Origin: Rhodococcus sp. HNM0569
GTDB lineage: Bacteria; Actinomycetota; Actinomycetes; Mycobacteriales; Mycobacteriaceae
Length of the DNA stretch: 64,000 nt
NCBI RefSeq assembly: GCF_012726205.1
Contig: NZ_JAASAE010000002.1
Span: forward strand, 1-64,000
Reading direction: 5' to 3'
Each line of letters opens with the position of its first letter. The stretch's first letter is position 1. Positions 45,285-55,377 of this stretch are shown piece by piece. The translations under genes and the position numbers were made by a program. The notes beneath the pieces were generated by a model. It had not been told where the DNA came from and did no database searches. It worked only from the letters and a program-made list of their open reading frames with translations.

Positions 45285-47474
45285 ATGACCATGGGATTGA
45301 GCGAAGAGCACCGCGACCTGCGCGACGCGGTGCGCGGGTGGTCCACGCGCACCGTCACCGACACGGTGCGCCGCCAGGCAGTCGAGGCCAAAGTCGAAGA
45401 GCTGCCACAGTTCTGGGGCTCGCTCGTCGAGCTCGGCGTGCTGGGCCTGCATCTGCCCGAGGAGGTCGGCGGGGCCGGCTACGGCCTGCCGGAACTCGCC
45501 GTCGTCGTCGAGGAACTCGGCCGCGGCCTCGTGCCCGGCCCGTTCCTGCCCACGGTGCTCGCAAGCACCGTGCTCGCCGAAAACGGGGGCGCGGCCGAGA
45601 CCGTCGCCGCGCTCGCGTCCGGTACGAGCACGGCAGCGGTGTCGTTGTCGCCCGGGTCGCTGCGGTACGACGCGGCGACGGGCCTGCTGTCCGGGACGTC
45701 CGGTCACGCGCTCGGCGGCCAGATCGCCGACGTCTTCCTGCTCGCGGCGCACACCGCGGGGGAGGGCGACGACGCCGTCACGTACGTCCTCGTGCCGCGC
45801 GAGCGCCTCGAGGTCACCGATCTCGTGAGCCACGACGTCGTGCGCCGCAATGCGACGGTGTCGGCGGACGGAGCGGAACCGATCCTCGTACCGACGATGT
45901 CGGACGAGCGGGTGCGTGACCTCGCGGCGACGCTGTTCGCCGCCGAGGCGTCGGGCGTCGCCGACTGGGCGGTCACCACCGCTGCCGACTACGCCCGCGT
46001 GCGCAAGCAGTTCGGACGAGTCATCGGCCAGTTCCAGGGCGTCAAGCACAAGACGGCCCGCATGCTCGCGGCCGCAGAGCAGGCCAGGGTCACGGCGTGG
46101 GATGCCGCACGCGCCGCCACCTCCGCCGAGGCGGGCGAGGCGACACTCGCCGCCGCGGTGGCGGGTGCCGTGGCGCCGCAGGCCGCGTTCACCGTGGCGA
46201 AGGACGCGATCCAGGTGCTCGGCGGTATCGGCTACACGTGGGAGCACGACGCCCACCTGTACCTGCGCCGGGCGCAGACCCTGCGCATTCTGCTCGGCTC
46301 GACGGCCGGGTGGTACCGCCGCGTCGCGACCCTCACGATCGCCGGGCACCGCCGCGAACTCGGAGTCGAACTGCCGCCCGAGGCCGAGCAGATCCGCACC
46401 GGGATCCGCGCGGAGTTGGGGCCCGCGACGGACATGGCGGCCGACGAGGCCCGCCGGTATCTCGCCGAGAAGGGCTACACCGCACCACATCTGCCCGCCC
46501 CGTGGGGCAAGAGCGCCGACGCGGTGACTCAGCTCGTGGTCGCCGAGGAGTTGCGTGCTGCGGCGCTGCGCCCGCACGACATGATCATCGGCAACTGGGT
46601 CGTGCCCACCCTCATCGCCCACGGCAGCGACGCACAGCGCGAGCGCTTCGTGCCGCCGTCGCTGCGCGGCGACATCGTGTGGTGCCAGCTGTTCTCCGAG
46701 CCCGGCGCCGGGTCGGATCTCGCGGCACTCACGACGAAGGCCACCAAGGTCGACGGTGGGTGGAGACTGCAGGGACAGAAGGTGTGGACGTCGATGGCGC
46801 GCGACGCGGATTGGGGCATCTGCCTCGCCCGCACCGACGCGTCGGCGCCCAAACACAAGGGCCTGTCGTACTTCCTCGTCGACATGCGGGGCAGCGCGGG
46901 GCTCGACATCCGGCCACTGCGCGAGCTGACGGGCGAGTCGCTGTTCAACGAGATCTTCCTCGACGACGTGTTCGTGCCCGACGAGCTCCTCGTCGGAGAG
47001 CCCGGCGACGGGTGGAAACTCGCACGCACGACGCTCGCGAACGAGCGGGTGTCGCTGTCGAACGACTCGTCGCTCGGGTCGGGTGGCGAGGCGCTGCTCG
47101 ACCTCGCCCGCGAACTCGGCGGCCTCGACGATGAACAGCGCACGACGCTCGGCAAGGTGCTGTGCGACGCGCAGTCGGGTGGGCTGATGGGGCTCCGTGC
47201 CACGCTCCGGTCGATCACTGGCGGCCAGCCCGGTGCGGAATCGTCCGTCGCGAAACTCCTCGGTGTCGAACACCTCCAGCAGGTGTGGGAGATCGCGACC
47301 GAGTGGGCGGGCGAGATGTCGTTGATCGGTGGCACCGAGCGGCCCCGCTCGCGCACCCACATGTTCCTCAACTCGCAGTGCATGTCGATCGCGGGTGGCA
47401 CCACCAATGTGCAACTCAACATCATCGGCGAACGCCTGCTCGGCCTGCCGCGCGATCCCGAGCCCGGCCGGTGA
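45285..47474 (+). CDS. Fused two-domain acyl-CoA dehydrogenase, FadE34-like
   Basis: The 729-aa protein contains two acyl-CoA dehydrogenase modules. The first (residues 1-365) has GLHLPEEVGGAGYG and a C-terminal half with YARVRKQFGRVIGQFQGVKH and VLGGIGYTWEHD. The second (380-729) has LFSEPGAGSDLAAL, GQKVWTSMARDADW and SIAGGTTNVQLNIIGERLLG. Most steroid acyl-CoA dehydrogenases are two-gene heteromers; a fusion matches FadE34 (about 711 aa), which acts on cholesterol- or cholate-type side chains. It desaturates the CoA ester. AGGAG precedes the ATG. Confidence 0.88.
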   Translation: MTMGLSEEHRDLRDAVRGWSTRTVTDTVRRQAVEAKVEELPQFWGSLVELGVLGLHLPEEVGGAGYGLPELAVVVEELGRGLVPGPFLPTVLASTVLAENGGAAETVAALASGTSTAAVSLSPGSLRYDAATGLLSGTSGHALGGQIADVFLLAAHTAGEGDDAVTYVLVPRERLEVTDLVSHDVVRRNATVSADGAEPILVPTMSDERVRDLAATLFAAEASGVADWAVTTAADYARVRKQFGRVIGQFQGVKHKTARMLAAAEQARVTAWDAARAATSAEAGEATLAAAVAGAVAPQAAFTVAKDAIQVLGGIGYTWEHDAHLYLRRAQTLRILLGSTAGWYRRVATLTIAGHRRELGVELPPEAEQIRTGIRAELGPATDMAADEARRYLAEKGYTAPHLPAPWGKSADAVTQLVVAEELRAAALRPHDMIIGNWVVPTLIAHGSDAQRERFVPPSLRGDIVWCQLFSEPGAGSDLAALTTKATKVDGGWRLQGQKVWTSMARDADWGICLARTDASAPKHKGLSYFLVDMRGSAGLDIRPLRELTGESLFNEIFLDDVFVPDELLVGEPGDGWKLARTTLANERVSLSNDSSLGSGGEALLDLARELGGLDDEQRTTLGKVLCDAQSGGLMGLRATLRSITGGQPGAESSVAKLLGVEHLQQVWEIATEWAGEMSLIGGTERPRSRTHMFLNSQCMSIAGGTTNVQLNIIGERLLGLPRDPEPGR

Positions 47475-47514
47475 GTTCCGCCGTGTTCGTGAAGCTCTCG
47501 AAAGGACGGTCGCT

Positions 47515-48387
47515 GTGACGATCGATCGTGACGCGGCGCTCGCCGCTCCGCCCACCCGGCGCGACATCTCGTGGACCGAACGGGACGTCATGCTCTACCA
47601 GCTCGGACTCGGGGCGGGCGCGTCGCCGCTCGATCCGGCCGAACTCGCGTGGGTGTACGAGAAGGACCTGAAGGTCCTCCCCACCTTCGCGATGGTGGCG
47701 GGACAGGGAATTTCGGCCGGCCATGCACCCGCGCCCGGGATGTCGATGCCGGGCATCGACATCGACCTGCGCCGGATCCTGCATGCGGGCCAGTCGCTCA
47801 CGGTGCACGCGCCGATCCCGGCTGCCGGCGGCGCGGTGCTGTCCTCCCGGACCGCCGACGTGTGGGACAAGGGCAAGGCCGCCGTCGTCGTCCGGGAGAC
47901 CGACGCGGTCGACCGCGAGACGGGGGAGCCGCTGTGGACCTCGCGCATGCAGATCTGGGCGCGCGGTGAAGGCGGATTCGGTGGGCCGGCCGGACCCGCC
48001 GACCCGCCGGCGGTTCCCGCTCGCGAACCGGACAAGGTTCTCGTGTCCGCCACGACGCCGTCACAGGCTCTGCTGTACCGGCTGAGCGCCGACATGAACC
48101 CGCTGCACGCGGACCCTCGGTTCGCGGCCGCAGCAGGATTCGACCGGCCGATCCTGCACGGCCTCGCGTCCTACGGTGTCGTGTGCCGCGCGGTCGTCGA
48201 CGGGATCCTGGGCGGCGACCCGGGGCGCGTGTCCGAATACTCGGTGCGCTTCGCGGGCACGCTCGTGCCGGGCGAGTCGATCGAGACCGCGGTGTGGCAG
48301 GACGGCAGCACGCTCACCCTGGTCGCGACATGCCCCGAGCGGTCCGGCGCCCCGGTGCTCACCCACGCGCGCATGGAGACGGTGTGA
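47515..48387 (+). CDS. MaoC-like enoyl-CoA hydratase, Hsd4B/ChsH3-like
   Basis: The 290-aa double hot-dog protein has VMLYQLGLGAGASPLDPAEL at the start and the hydratase-2 motif with DMNPLHADPRFAAAAGF and RPILHGLASYG, where D and H are catalytic. The layout and ARGEGGFGG segment match Rv3538 (Hsd4B). It adds water to the enoyl-CoA formed by the FadE34-like enzyme. GTG start. The stop overlaps the thioesterase start (GTGTGA region). Confidence 0.88.
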   Translation: MTIDRDAALAAPPTRRDISWTERDVMLYQLGLGAGASPLDPAELAWVYEKDLKVLPTFAMVAGQGISAGHAPAPGMSMPGIDIDLRRILHAGQSLTVHAPIPAAGGAVLSSRTADVWDKGKAAVVVRETDAVDRETGEPLWTSRMQIWARGEGGFGGPAGPADPPAVPAREPDKVLVSATTPSQALLYRLSADMNPLHADPRFAAAAGFDRPILHGLASYGVVCRAVVDGILGGDPGRVSEYSVRFAGTLVPGESIETAVWQDGSTLTLVATCPERSGAPVLTHARMETV

Positions 48388-49049
48388 CGCCCGAGCACGG
48401 TGGCGTGGGCGAGCATCCCACCTTCCGCACGGCGGAGGCGCCACTCGTTCTCACGTCGCCGCGGTCGGACGCGCCCGTCGACCGGGCGACCGACGCGGCC
48501 CGTCGCGTCGTCGACGCGCTCCTGCGCACGGACCGCGCGAATGCCAATCTCGAACGTGTTGCCGAGGAACTCGACTCCATCGCCGCACACCTCGAAGAGC
48601 ATGCGCCCGAAGTCGCCGATCGGCTCGTCGACATGTGGCGCGGAGAGGGCGTCACGCGGCACGACCCGGTGACCGGGCCCGAGAACGCCGTCGCGCCGCC
48701 GCTCGTCCTCGAAGGACTGGCGGACGGCACGGTGCGCGGCACCGTGACCCTCACGCTCGCGTACCAGGGTCCGCCCGGGTGCGTGCACGGCGGCGTCTCG
48801 GCACTCCTGCTCGACCACACGCTCGGCGTCGCCAACGCGTGGGCGGGCAGGGCAGGCATGACGGCGCAGCTGTCGACGCGATACCACCGCCCGACACCAT
48901 TGTTCGAACCACTCGTGGTGTCGGGCAAGCTGATCTCGGTCGACGGGCGCAAGATCCGCACCGTCGGCGACATCACGACCGCAGCGGGCGAGCTGTGCGT
49001 GTCGGTCGAGGGCCTGTTCATCGACAAGGCTGTCCCCAGACCCCGATGA
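48384..49049 (+). CDS. Hot-dog (PaaI-type) acyl-CoA thioesterase
   Basis: The 221-aa protein has a helical N-terminal half of about 90 residues and a PaaI-type hot dog: GCVHGGVSALLLDHTLGVAN with the HGG motif, then LSTRYHRPTPLFEPLVV. It hydrolyses CoA esters and may free CoA from dead-end intermediates of side-chain breakdown. GTG start overlaps the MaoC-like stop. Confidence 0.82.
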   Translation: MTPEHGGVGEHPTFRTAEAPLVLTSPRSDAPVDRATDAARRVVDALLRTDRANANLERVAEELDSIAAHLEEHAPEVADRLVDMWRGEGVTRHDPVTGPENAVAPPLVLEGLADGTVRGTVTLTLAYQGPPGCVHGGVSALLLDHTLGVANAWAGRAGMTAQLSTRYHRPTPLFEPLVVSGKLISVDGRKIRTVGDITTAAGELCVSVEGLFIDKAVPRPR

Positions 49050-49131
49050 CGAGCAGGATGCGTTCACGGACAAGGAATTACGTGCGTACAGGTTGATCCG
49101 AGCAAGTGTGTACCCGACCAGAGAGGTGGAC

Positions 49132-49941
49132 ATGCAGAAACGATTCGAGAACAAGGTTGCCTTCGTCACGGGGGCCGCGCGTGGTCAAGGCCGTTCGGCG
49201 GCGGTGAAGTTCGCGCAGGAGGGCGCCGACATCGTCGCGCTCGACATCTGCGAGGACTTCGCGTCGACGGCATACCAGGGCGCGACCGAAGACGACCTCG
49301 CAGAAACCGTGGCACTCGTGGAGAAGACCGGCCGGTCCATCGTCGCGCAACGCGCCGACGTGCGCGATTTCGATGCCGTGTCCGCCGTCGTCACTGCGGG
49401 ACTCGAGCGGTTCGGCCGACTCGACATCGTGCTCGCGAATGCAGGGATCTGCAGCGCGGGGCTCTCGTGGGAGATCGGCCTCGAGCAGTGGCGCGAGACG
49501 ATCGACGTCAACCTCACCGGCGTTTTCCACACCGCGAAGGCCACCGTGCCGCACCTGATCGAACAGGGCGAGGGCGGGTCGATCGTGTTCACCTCGTCGG
49601 TGTCCGGCATCAAGGGCACCCCGTTCACGAGTCACTACGCCGCGACCAAGCACGGCATCGTGGGTCTCGCCAAGTCGATGGCGAACGAACTCGGTGAACA
49701 CCGCATTCGCGTCAACACGGTGCATCCGGCGGGCGTCGCGACCGGGATGCAGATGGTGGACATGCTGCCGCTGCTCGAGAAGTACGCGGCAACCTTGGCG
49801 CCGGTCTACATGAACGCCCTGCCCTACGGGATCATCGAAGCCGACGAGGTTGCCGACGTCGTGGCGTGGGTGTGCTCGGACGAAGCGAAATACATCACCG
49901 GCGCGCAGATCCCGATCGATATCGGGAACACGATCCGGTGA
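49132..49941 (+). CDS. Mycofactocin-coupled type SDR
   Basis: The 269-aa SDR has VAFVTGAARGQGRSAAVKFA followed by VALDIC, a glycine motif and insertion typical of SDRs with non-exchangeable NAD that need mycofactocin for re-oxidation. NAGICSAG, FTSSVSG and YAATKHG are the other SDR motifs. It should oxidise an alcohol, perhaps on a steroid. Mycofactocin synthesis genes are not in this window. The GTG of the next SDR overlaps its stop. Confidence 0.85.
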   Translation: MQKRFENKVAFVTGAARGQGRSAAVKFAQEGADIVALDICEDFASTAYQGATEDDLAETVALVEKTGRSIVAQRADVRDFDAVSAVVTAGLERFGRLDIVLANAGICSAGLSWEIGLEQWRETIDVNLTGVFHTAKATVPHLIEQGEGGSIVFTSSVSGIKGTPFTSHYAATKHGIVGLAKSMANELGEHRIRVNTVHPAGVATGMQMVDMLPLLEKYAATLAPVYMNALPYGIIEADEVADVVAWVCSDEAKYITGAQIPIDIGNTIR

Positions 49942-50735
49942 CCGCCGCCGGTCGCCTCGCGGGCAGGGTCGCCCTCGTCACCGGGGCGGGCATGGGCGTC
50001 GGACGCGGTATCGCCGAGGCGTTCGCGCGCGACGGCGGCACCGTCCTGGTCGCGGAGGTCGACGAGGACGCGGGCGCGGACACCGTGCGGGTGCTCCGCG
50101 AGACCTGGGGCGTCGACGCGGAGTTCGTGCGCACCGACGTCACCAGCCGCGACGACGTGATCGGTGCGGTCGACGCGGCGGTCGAACGGTTCGGGCGGCT
50201 GGACGTACTCGTCAACAACGCGTGGCGCGGCTCCGGTTACGCGCGATTCGAGAACATGACCGACGCGCAGCTCACCGGCGCGTTCGACATGGCCGTCATG
50301 GCGGCATTCTGGGCGATGCAGCGTGCCGAGCCCGAGTTGGCCCGGCACGGTACCGGCCGGGTGATCAGCTTGTGCAGCCTCAACGGCGTCAACGCGCACA
50401 TGTACTCGGTGCAGTACAACGCCGCGAAGGAAGCACTGCGCACGCTCACCCGCACTGCGGCACGCGAGTGGGCACCGAAGGGCATCTGCTGCAATGTGAT
50501 CTGCCCGGGTGCGCAGAGTGCGGCCTACCATCGGGTCGCGGAGGCCAACCCGGCGAACGCGGCGGCGATGGCGGCCGCCAACCCGATGGGACGTATCGGG
50601 GACCCGCTCGACGACATCGGTCCGGTCGCGGCGTTCCTCGCGAGCGACGACTCGCGCTATCTCACGGGCAACACGCTGTTCGTCGACGGCGGCGCCCACA
50701 TCAACGGCGTTCCGTGGGCGCCGGACGTGGACTGA
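49938..50735 (+). CDS. Short-chain dehydrogenase/reductase
   Basis: The 265-aa SDR has LVTGAGMGVGRGIAEAFA, NNAWRGS in place of NNAG, SLCSLNG with the serine and YNAAKEA as YxxxK. It is translated with the preceding SDR (GTGA overlap). The substrate is unknown; both may act in sequence on one hydroxyl. The gene ends at a repeat and terminator. Confidence 0.82.
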   Translation: MTAAGRLAGRVALVTGAGMGVGRGIAEAFARDGGTVLVAEVDEDAGADTVRVLRETWGVDAEFVRTDVTSRDDVIGAVDAAVERFGRLDVLVNNAWRGSGYARFENMTDAQLTGAFDMAVMAAFWAMQRAEPELARHGTGRVISLCSLNGVNAHMYSVQYNAAKEALRTLTRTAAREWAPKGICCNVICPGAQSAAYHRVAEANPANAAAMAAANPMGRIGDPLDDIGPVAAFLASDDSRYLTGNTLFVDGGAHINGVPWAPDVD

Positions 50736-50762
50736 GACCGGGACGCGGGCCGAACGTCACAA

Positions 50763-50842
50763 GGACCGGGCCGCAGGCCGAAATCGGACCGGGCCGCAGA
50801 CCGAAATCGGGGCCGGGTGCGCTGCACCCGGCCCCGATTTCG
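50763..50842. terminator. Duplicated 23-bp unit running into a bidirectional terminator
   Basis: GGACCGGGCCGCAGGCCGAA with three more bases occurs twice in tandem (50763-50785, 50786-50808, one mismatch). It runs into a hairpin with perfect 19-bp arms (50802-50820 and 50824-50842, loop GCT). The hairpin separates the SDR and the convergent acyl-CoA synthetase genes. Confidence 0.75.
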
Positions 50843-50845
50843 CGT

Positions 50846-52507
50846 TCACAGCTCGATCTGCCGACGGATCATCTTGCCCGTCGCATTGCGCGGCAACAGC
50901 TCACGGGTGAGCCGCCAGCGCGTCGGAATCTTGAAGTAGGACAGGCGTTCCTTCGCGAACGAGTGCAACTCGTCCTCGGTGACGTCGGCGCCGTCCTTGA
51001 CCACCACGACGGCCGCGACCTCCTGGCCGAACTCCTCGTTCGGCGCACCGATCACGGCGCACTCGGCAACGGCGGGATGCTCGTCGAGAGTCTGCTCGAT
51101 CTCGGTGGGATAGATGTTCTCGCCGCCGCGCAGGATCAGGTCCGAGCGACGACCCGTCAGGCGAAGCCTGCCGTTCTCGACGACACCGTAGTCGCCCGTG
51201 CGCAGCCACCTGCCCTTGTCGATGGCGCTCTTCGTCGCAGCGTCGTCGTTCCAGTACCCGAGCATCACGAACGGGCTGCGCACGCATACCTCGCCCTCTT
51301 CCCCGTCGGGCAGCCACTCGCCCGCGGGATCGCGGATCTCGAGGCTCACGGTGATGATCGGCTTGCCGAGCGTGCCGGGGAAATGCTCGAGCTCGGGGCC
51401 GGCCGCCGCCGCGATCGCGGTGCTGCACTCGGTGAGTCCGTAGCTGTCGACGAGAGCCTCGCGCGCGAACGCGAACTTGTCCTTGAGCCGTTCCTTGAAC
51501 GCCGTCGACGACGGCGCCGACGCGAGCGCGAAGGCACTGAGCGACGACAGGTCGTAGCGGTCGACGTCGGGATGCTCGAGCAGGCGCGCGGCCATGGTGG
51601 GCACCGCGCCCCAGTTGGTGATGTGCTCGCGTTCGATCAGGCCGAGCACGGTGTCCGCGTCGAATGCGCCCTCGTTGACGATCACGGCGCTGCCGGTCGC
51701 GAGCCGCGGCACGACCAGGTTGTGCAGGCTCGCGATGTGGAAGAGCGGCGACGTCAGCAGGTAGCGCAGCGGACTCGGCTCGGACGGGTCGTACTCGCGT
51801 CCGGTGAACGAGGCTCCCAGGGCATCGTTGAACTTGTGGTAGTCGACGACGGCCATCAGGTTGCGGTGCGAGTGCAGCGCGCCCTTCGGTCGTCCACTGG
51901 TGCCGCTGGTGTAGAGGATCGTCGACGGGTCGTCCTCGTCGATCTGCACCTGGGGCAGGGGCGACCCCGCGAACTCGGCGACGAGAGCCGGCAGGTCGTG
52001 TTCCATCGTGAGAACCGGTACGTCCGTACCTGTTTCGGCGAGGATCTGCGCGCGCTTGGCGTCGGCGACGACGACAGTCGGTGTGGAGTGTTCGAGCGCG
52101 TACTGCACCTCGCGCGGCACCCACCAGCCGTTGAGTCCGACTGCGATCGCGCCCAGTGTCTGCGCCGCGAAGAACGTCGACACCCACTCGGGGGTGTTCG
52201 CGGCGAGGATCGCGACGCGATCGCCCTTGCCGACGTCGTACCGTTCGCGCAGCGCGGTCGCGAGCGCCGCGACCTGGTCGTGGTGCTCGCGGAAGGAGAC
52301 CCGCCGGTCGGTCGTCACGAGGTAGTCGCGATCGCCCCACCTGAGTGAGTCCGCGACGAGCTCGCCCACCGCACGGCCGCGATTGCGCATCACCGGCATC
52401 CGGGCACCGAGGACGTCCTCTTCGACGATCTCGAACGGCCCGCCCGGGCCGGTGAGCGTGCTCACCACGTGTTCGAGGAACAACTGGGGGTCTGTGGGGG
52501 CACTCAT
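50846..52507 (-). CDS. Acyl-CoA synthetase (AMP-binding), FadD-type
   Basis: The 553-aa ligase has the phosphate loop [28 protein letters not shown], the hinge [11 protein letters not shown] and the C-terminal [20 protein letters not shown] with the catalytic lysine in [10 protein letters not shown]. It forms acyl-CoA from a carboxylate, ATP and CoA. The surrounding genes suggest a steroid side chain or ring fragment as substrate. ATG at 52507. It is divergent from the next synthetase. Confidence 0.88.
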   Translation of the reverse strand: MSAPTDPQLFLEHVVSTLTGPGGPFEIVEEDVLGARMPVMRNRGRAVGELVADSLRWGDRDYLVTTDRRVSFREHHDQVAALATALRERYDVGKGDRVAILAANTPEWVSTFFAAQTLGAIAVGLNGWWVPREVQYALEHSTPTVVVADAKRAQILAETGTDVPVLTMEHDLPALVAEFAGSPLPQVQIDEDDPSTILYTSGTSGRPKGALHSHRNLMAVVDYHKFNDALGASFTGREYDPSEPSPLRYLLTSPLFHIASLHNLVVPRLATGSAVIVNEGAFDADTVLGLIEREHITNWGAVPTMAARLLEHPDVDRYDLSSLSAFALASAPSSTAFKERLKDKFAFAREALVDSYGLTECSTAIAAAAGPELEHFPGTLGKPIITVSLEIRDPAGEWLPDGEEGEVCVRSPFVMLGYWNDDAATKSAIDKGRWLRTGDYGVVENGRLRLTGRRSDLILRGGENIYPTEIEQTLDEHPAVAECAVIGAPNEEFGQEVAAVVVVKDGADVTEDELHSFAKERLSYFKIPTRWRLTRELLPRNATGKMIRRQIEL

Positions 52508-52577
52508 GCTGGGCCTTTCCCTCGAAGTGTGATCCGGCACAACTTCTCACGCAGAATCGAGGTGTCGACGTGACCTA

Positions 52578-52625
52578 CCACTCACCGGGACTTGTGGGAT
52601 TCGCGTCTGCGCAGCGTCGTTAGCG
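52578..52625 (+). promoter_or_regulatory. Shared-box promoter of the second synthetase operon
   Basis: CCACTCACCGGGA (52578-52590), 29 bp, then TTAGCGT (TTAG at 52620-52623). The mRNA leader would be about 65 bp. Confidence 0.55.
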
Positions 52626-52696
52626 TTGCTCGCGAACTTGCCCCGGCCACAAGGGATCGCCGACGACGGGCATCGACGACACGGAGGTAGCGCACA

Positions 52697-54433
52697 GTGT
52701 GTTCCGCAAGCCCTGACATGGCTTTCCCGAGCCGCACGACCGCGCGGGCGGGACGCACCGACGGTACCGGTGCACAGCACGACACGATCGCCGCGATGTT
52801 GCTCGACCGGGTCGGCGACACACATCCGGGTGTGCGCACGCGCGAACGGACGTGGTCGTGGGACGCGGTGGTCCGCGAGAGCGCGACGCGCGCCGATCTC
52901 GCGGCGGCCCACCGCGTGCCCGGTCCGTTCCACATCGGTGTGCTGCTCGAGAACACACCCGAGTTCCTGTTCTGGCTCGGCGGTGCGGCCCTCGCGGGTG
53001 CCACGATCGTGGGCATCAACCCGACCCGGCGCGGTGCCGAACTCGAGGCCGAGATCCGTTACGTGGACTGCCAGCTGATCGTCACCGATGCGAAGGGGCG
53101 CGACCAGCTCGCCGGCCTCGACCTGGGCCTCGATCCCGATCGCCTCCTGCTCGTCGACTCGAAGGAGTACGCGGACGAGGTCGCCGAGTACGCGAACGCC
53201 GTCCCCACGCGCGCTGCCGACGTCGGCCCCGAGTCGCTGTTCCTGCTGCTGTTCACGTCGGGAACGACCGGCATGTCGAAGGCCGTCCGCTGCAGCCAGG
53301 GCAGGCTCGCGCGCCTCGCGTACACCAACTCCGCGAAATACGGCCACGTGCGTGAGGACGTCGACTACTGCTGCATGCCGCTCTTCCACGGCAACGCGCT
53401 CATGGCGCTGTGGGCGCCCGCGCTCGCGAACGGTGCGACCGTGTGCCTCACCCCGAAGTTCACGGCGTCCGGCTTCCTGCCGGACGTCCGGTTCTTCGGT
53501 GCCACCTTCTTCACGTACGTGGGCAAGGCGCTCGGCTACCTCATGGCGACACCCGAGGAACCGGACGACGCCGACAACACGCTCGTGCGCGGATTCGGCA
53601 CCGAGGCCTCACCCGAGGACAAGGTCGAGTTCGTCCGGCGCTTCGGCGCGGAGCTGTTCGAGGGCTACGGATCGAGCGAGGGCGCCGGCTCGGTCGCGCT
53701 CGACCCGAATGCCCCCGAGGGCGCGCTCGGCCGGCCCGCGAACGAACACATCGCGATCGTCGACCCGGAAACCCTTGCCGACAAGGCCCGCGCACAACTC
53801 GACGAACACGGCCGCGTCCTCAATCCCGACGAGGCGATCGGCGAGATGGTCGACAAGGCGGGCGCGGGCAAGTTCGAGGGCTACTACAAGAACGAGAAGG
53901 CGCTCGCCGAGCGCATTCGCCACGGCTGGTACTGGACGGGCGACCTCGGCTACATCGACGAGGCCGGGTTCATCTACTTCGCGGGCCGCAAAGGCGACTG
54001 GATCCGCGTCGACGGCGAGAACACGTCGGCGCTCATGATCGAGCGAATTCTCAAGCGCCATCCCGATGTCGTCGCATGCGGTGTGTTCGCGGTGCCCGAC
54101 CCCAGGTCAGGAGACCAGGTGATGGCCGCGATCGAGGTCGACGATCCCGACGCATTCGATGCAGGCGCGTTCGCCCGGTTCCTCGGCGAACAGTCCGATC
54201 TCGGCACGAAGTCCGCGCCTCGGTTCGTCCGCGTGTCGGCGGATCTGCCGGTCACCGGCTCGAACAAGGTGCTCAAGCGGCAGCTGCAGACCGAGGCCTG
54301 GCACACTCGGGAGGCGGTCTTCCGCTGGGTGGGACGCGGCGCGCCCGAATACCTCCCGATGACCGACGCTGACCGCAAAGCCCTCGACGACGAGTTCGCG
54401 GCGTACGGACGCCTGCGGTTCCTGGGAGTGTGA
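52697..54433 (+). CDS. Acyl-CoA synthetase, FadD17-like
   Basis: The 578-aa ligase has the phosphate loop LLLFTSGTTGMSKAVRCS, FEGYGSSEGAGSVAL, the hinge GWYWTGDLGYIDEAGFIYF and GDWIRVDGENTSA. The variant hinge (GENTSA instead of GENI/Y) and long acidic insert occur in FadD17-type enzymes linked to sterol side chains. The GTG at 52697 has GGAGG upstream; an ATG at 52718 is the alternative. It starts an operon with SDR, LLM, SDR and LLM genes. Confidence 0.85.
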   Translation: MCSASPDMAFPSRTTARAGRTDGTGAQHDTIAAMLLDRVGDTHPGVRTRERTWSWDAVVRESATRADLAAAHRVPGPFHIGVLLENTPEFLFWLGGAALAGATIVGINPTRRGAELEAEIRYVDCQLIVTDAKGRDQLAGLDLGLDPDRLLLVDSKEYADEVAEYANAVPTRAADVGPESLFLLLFTSGTTGMSKAVRCSQGRLARLAYTNSAKYGHVREDVDYCCMPLFHGNALMALWAPALANGATVCLTPKFTASGFLPDVRFFGATFFTYVGKALGYLMATPEEPDDADNTLVRGFGTEASPEDKVEFVRRFGAELFEGYGSSEGAGSVALDPNAPEGALGRPANEHIAIVDPETLADKARAQLDEHGRVLNPDEAIGEMVDKAGAGKFEGYYKNEKALAERIRHGWYWTGDLGYIDEAGFIYFAGRKGDWIRVDGENTSALMIERILKRHPDVVACGVFAVPDPRSGDQVMAAIEVDDPDAFDAGAFARFLGEQSDLGTKSAPRFVRVSADLPVTGSNKVLKRQLQTEAWHTREAVFRWVGRGAPEYLPMTDADRKALDDEFAAYGRLRFLGV

Positions 54434-55305
54434 TGCAGCGCCCGCACGAGACACGGCAGTACCCGCCGGCACCGGAGAGTCGGCGGGAACGGCAGCGTGT
54501 GCTCGTGACGGGTGCGTCGCGCGGCATCGGCCGCGAGACGGCCGTGGCGTTCGCAGCCGCTGGTTTCGACGTCGCGTTCACGGCACGCACGGTCACGGAA
54601 GGCTCCGGCACGGTGCCGCCACGCACCCGCGGCGACGCGATCGCCGTGCCGGGGAGCCTCGACACGACGGCCGCGCAGATCAGGGCGTGCGGTGTGGCGG
54701 CACTGCCTGTTCGCATGGACCTGCTCGATGCGGGCTCCGTGACCGCCGCGGCCGACCGCGTGCTGGACGAATGGGGCGCAGTCGACGTCCTCGTGAACAA
54801 TGCCTACGCGCAGACCGAGGGCAACATGGACCGTGTCCTCGACGTGCGTCACGTCGACGCGGAAGCGATGGTGCGTGGCAACTATCTGCATCAGCTGCTG
54901 TTGATCCAGCGGGTGCTGCCGTCGATGGTCGAGGCGGGCGGCGGCACGATGATCAATCTGGTGTCCAACTCGGCCCGTCAGGATCCGCCTGCCCCGCCTG
55001 GCGAGGGCGGCTGGGGTCTGTCGTACGCGGCGTCGAAGGCGGCATTCGGTCGAATAGCGGGCGCGGTCAATGCCGAATACCTCGCGCGGGGTGTGCGTGC
55101 GTTCAACCTCGACCCGGCGTTCGTCGTCACCGAGTCGGGTCGCGCACGCGGCGGCACCGACGCCATCGAGGCGACCGGATTCCACGGCGTGCCCGCGACG
55201 GTCCCGGCCCGCGCCGCGGTGTGGCTCGCGACGGCGAACGACGCGGCCCACCATCTCGGAAAGACCGCTCACGCCACGCAGATCGTTGCGGCCCTCGATG
55301 CCTGA
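54433..55305 (+). CDS. Short-chain dehydrogenase/reductase
   Basis: The 291-aa SDR has VLVTGASRGIGRETAVAFA, NNAYAQTEG at the NAG position, LVSNSAR with the serine and YAASKAA as YxxxK. The position of the basic residues (TARTVTEG) suggests NADP. Its start overlaps the stop of the synthetase gene, so it belongs to that operon. Substrate unknown. Confidence 0.82.
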   Translation: MQRPHETRQYPPAPESRRERQRVLVTGASRGIGRETAVAFAAAGFDVAFTARTVTEGSGTVPPRTRGDAIAVPGSLDTTAAQIRACGVAALPVRMDLLDAGSVTAAADRVLDEWGAVDVLVNNAYAQTEGNMDRVLDVRHVDAEAMVRGNYLHQLLLIQRVLPSMVEAGGGTMINLVSNSARQDPPAPPGEGGWGLSYAASKAAFGRIAGAVNAEYLARGVRAFNLDPAFVVTESGRARGGTDAIEATGFHGVPATVPARAAVWLATANDAAHHLGKTAHATQIVAALDA

Positions 55306-55377
55306 CGGGTATCACGCACGGGGCCATCGCATCACGCGCCTCGGGAGGCGCCACATCGACGGAAGGACGGGTCACGC

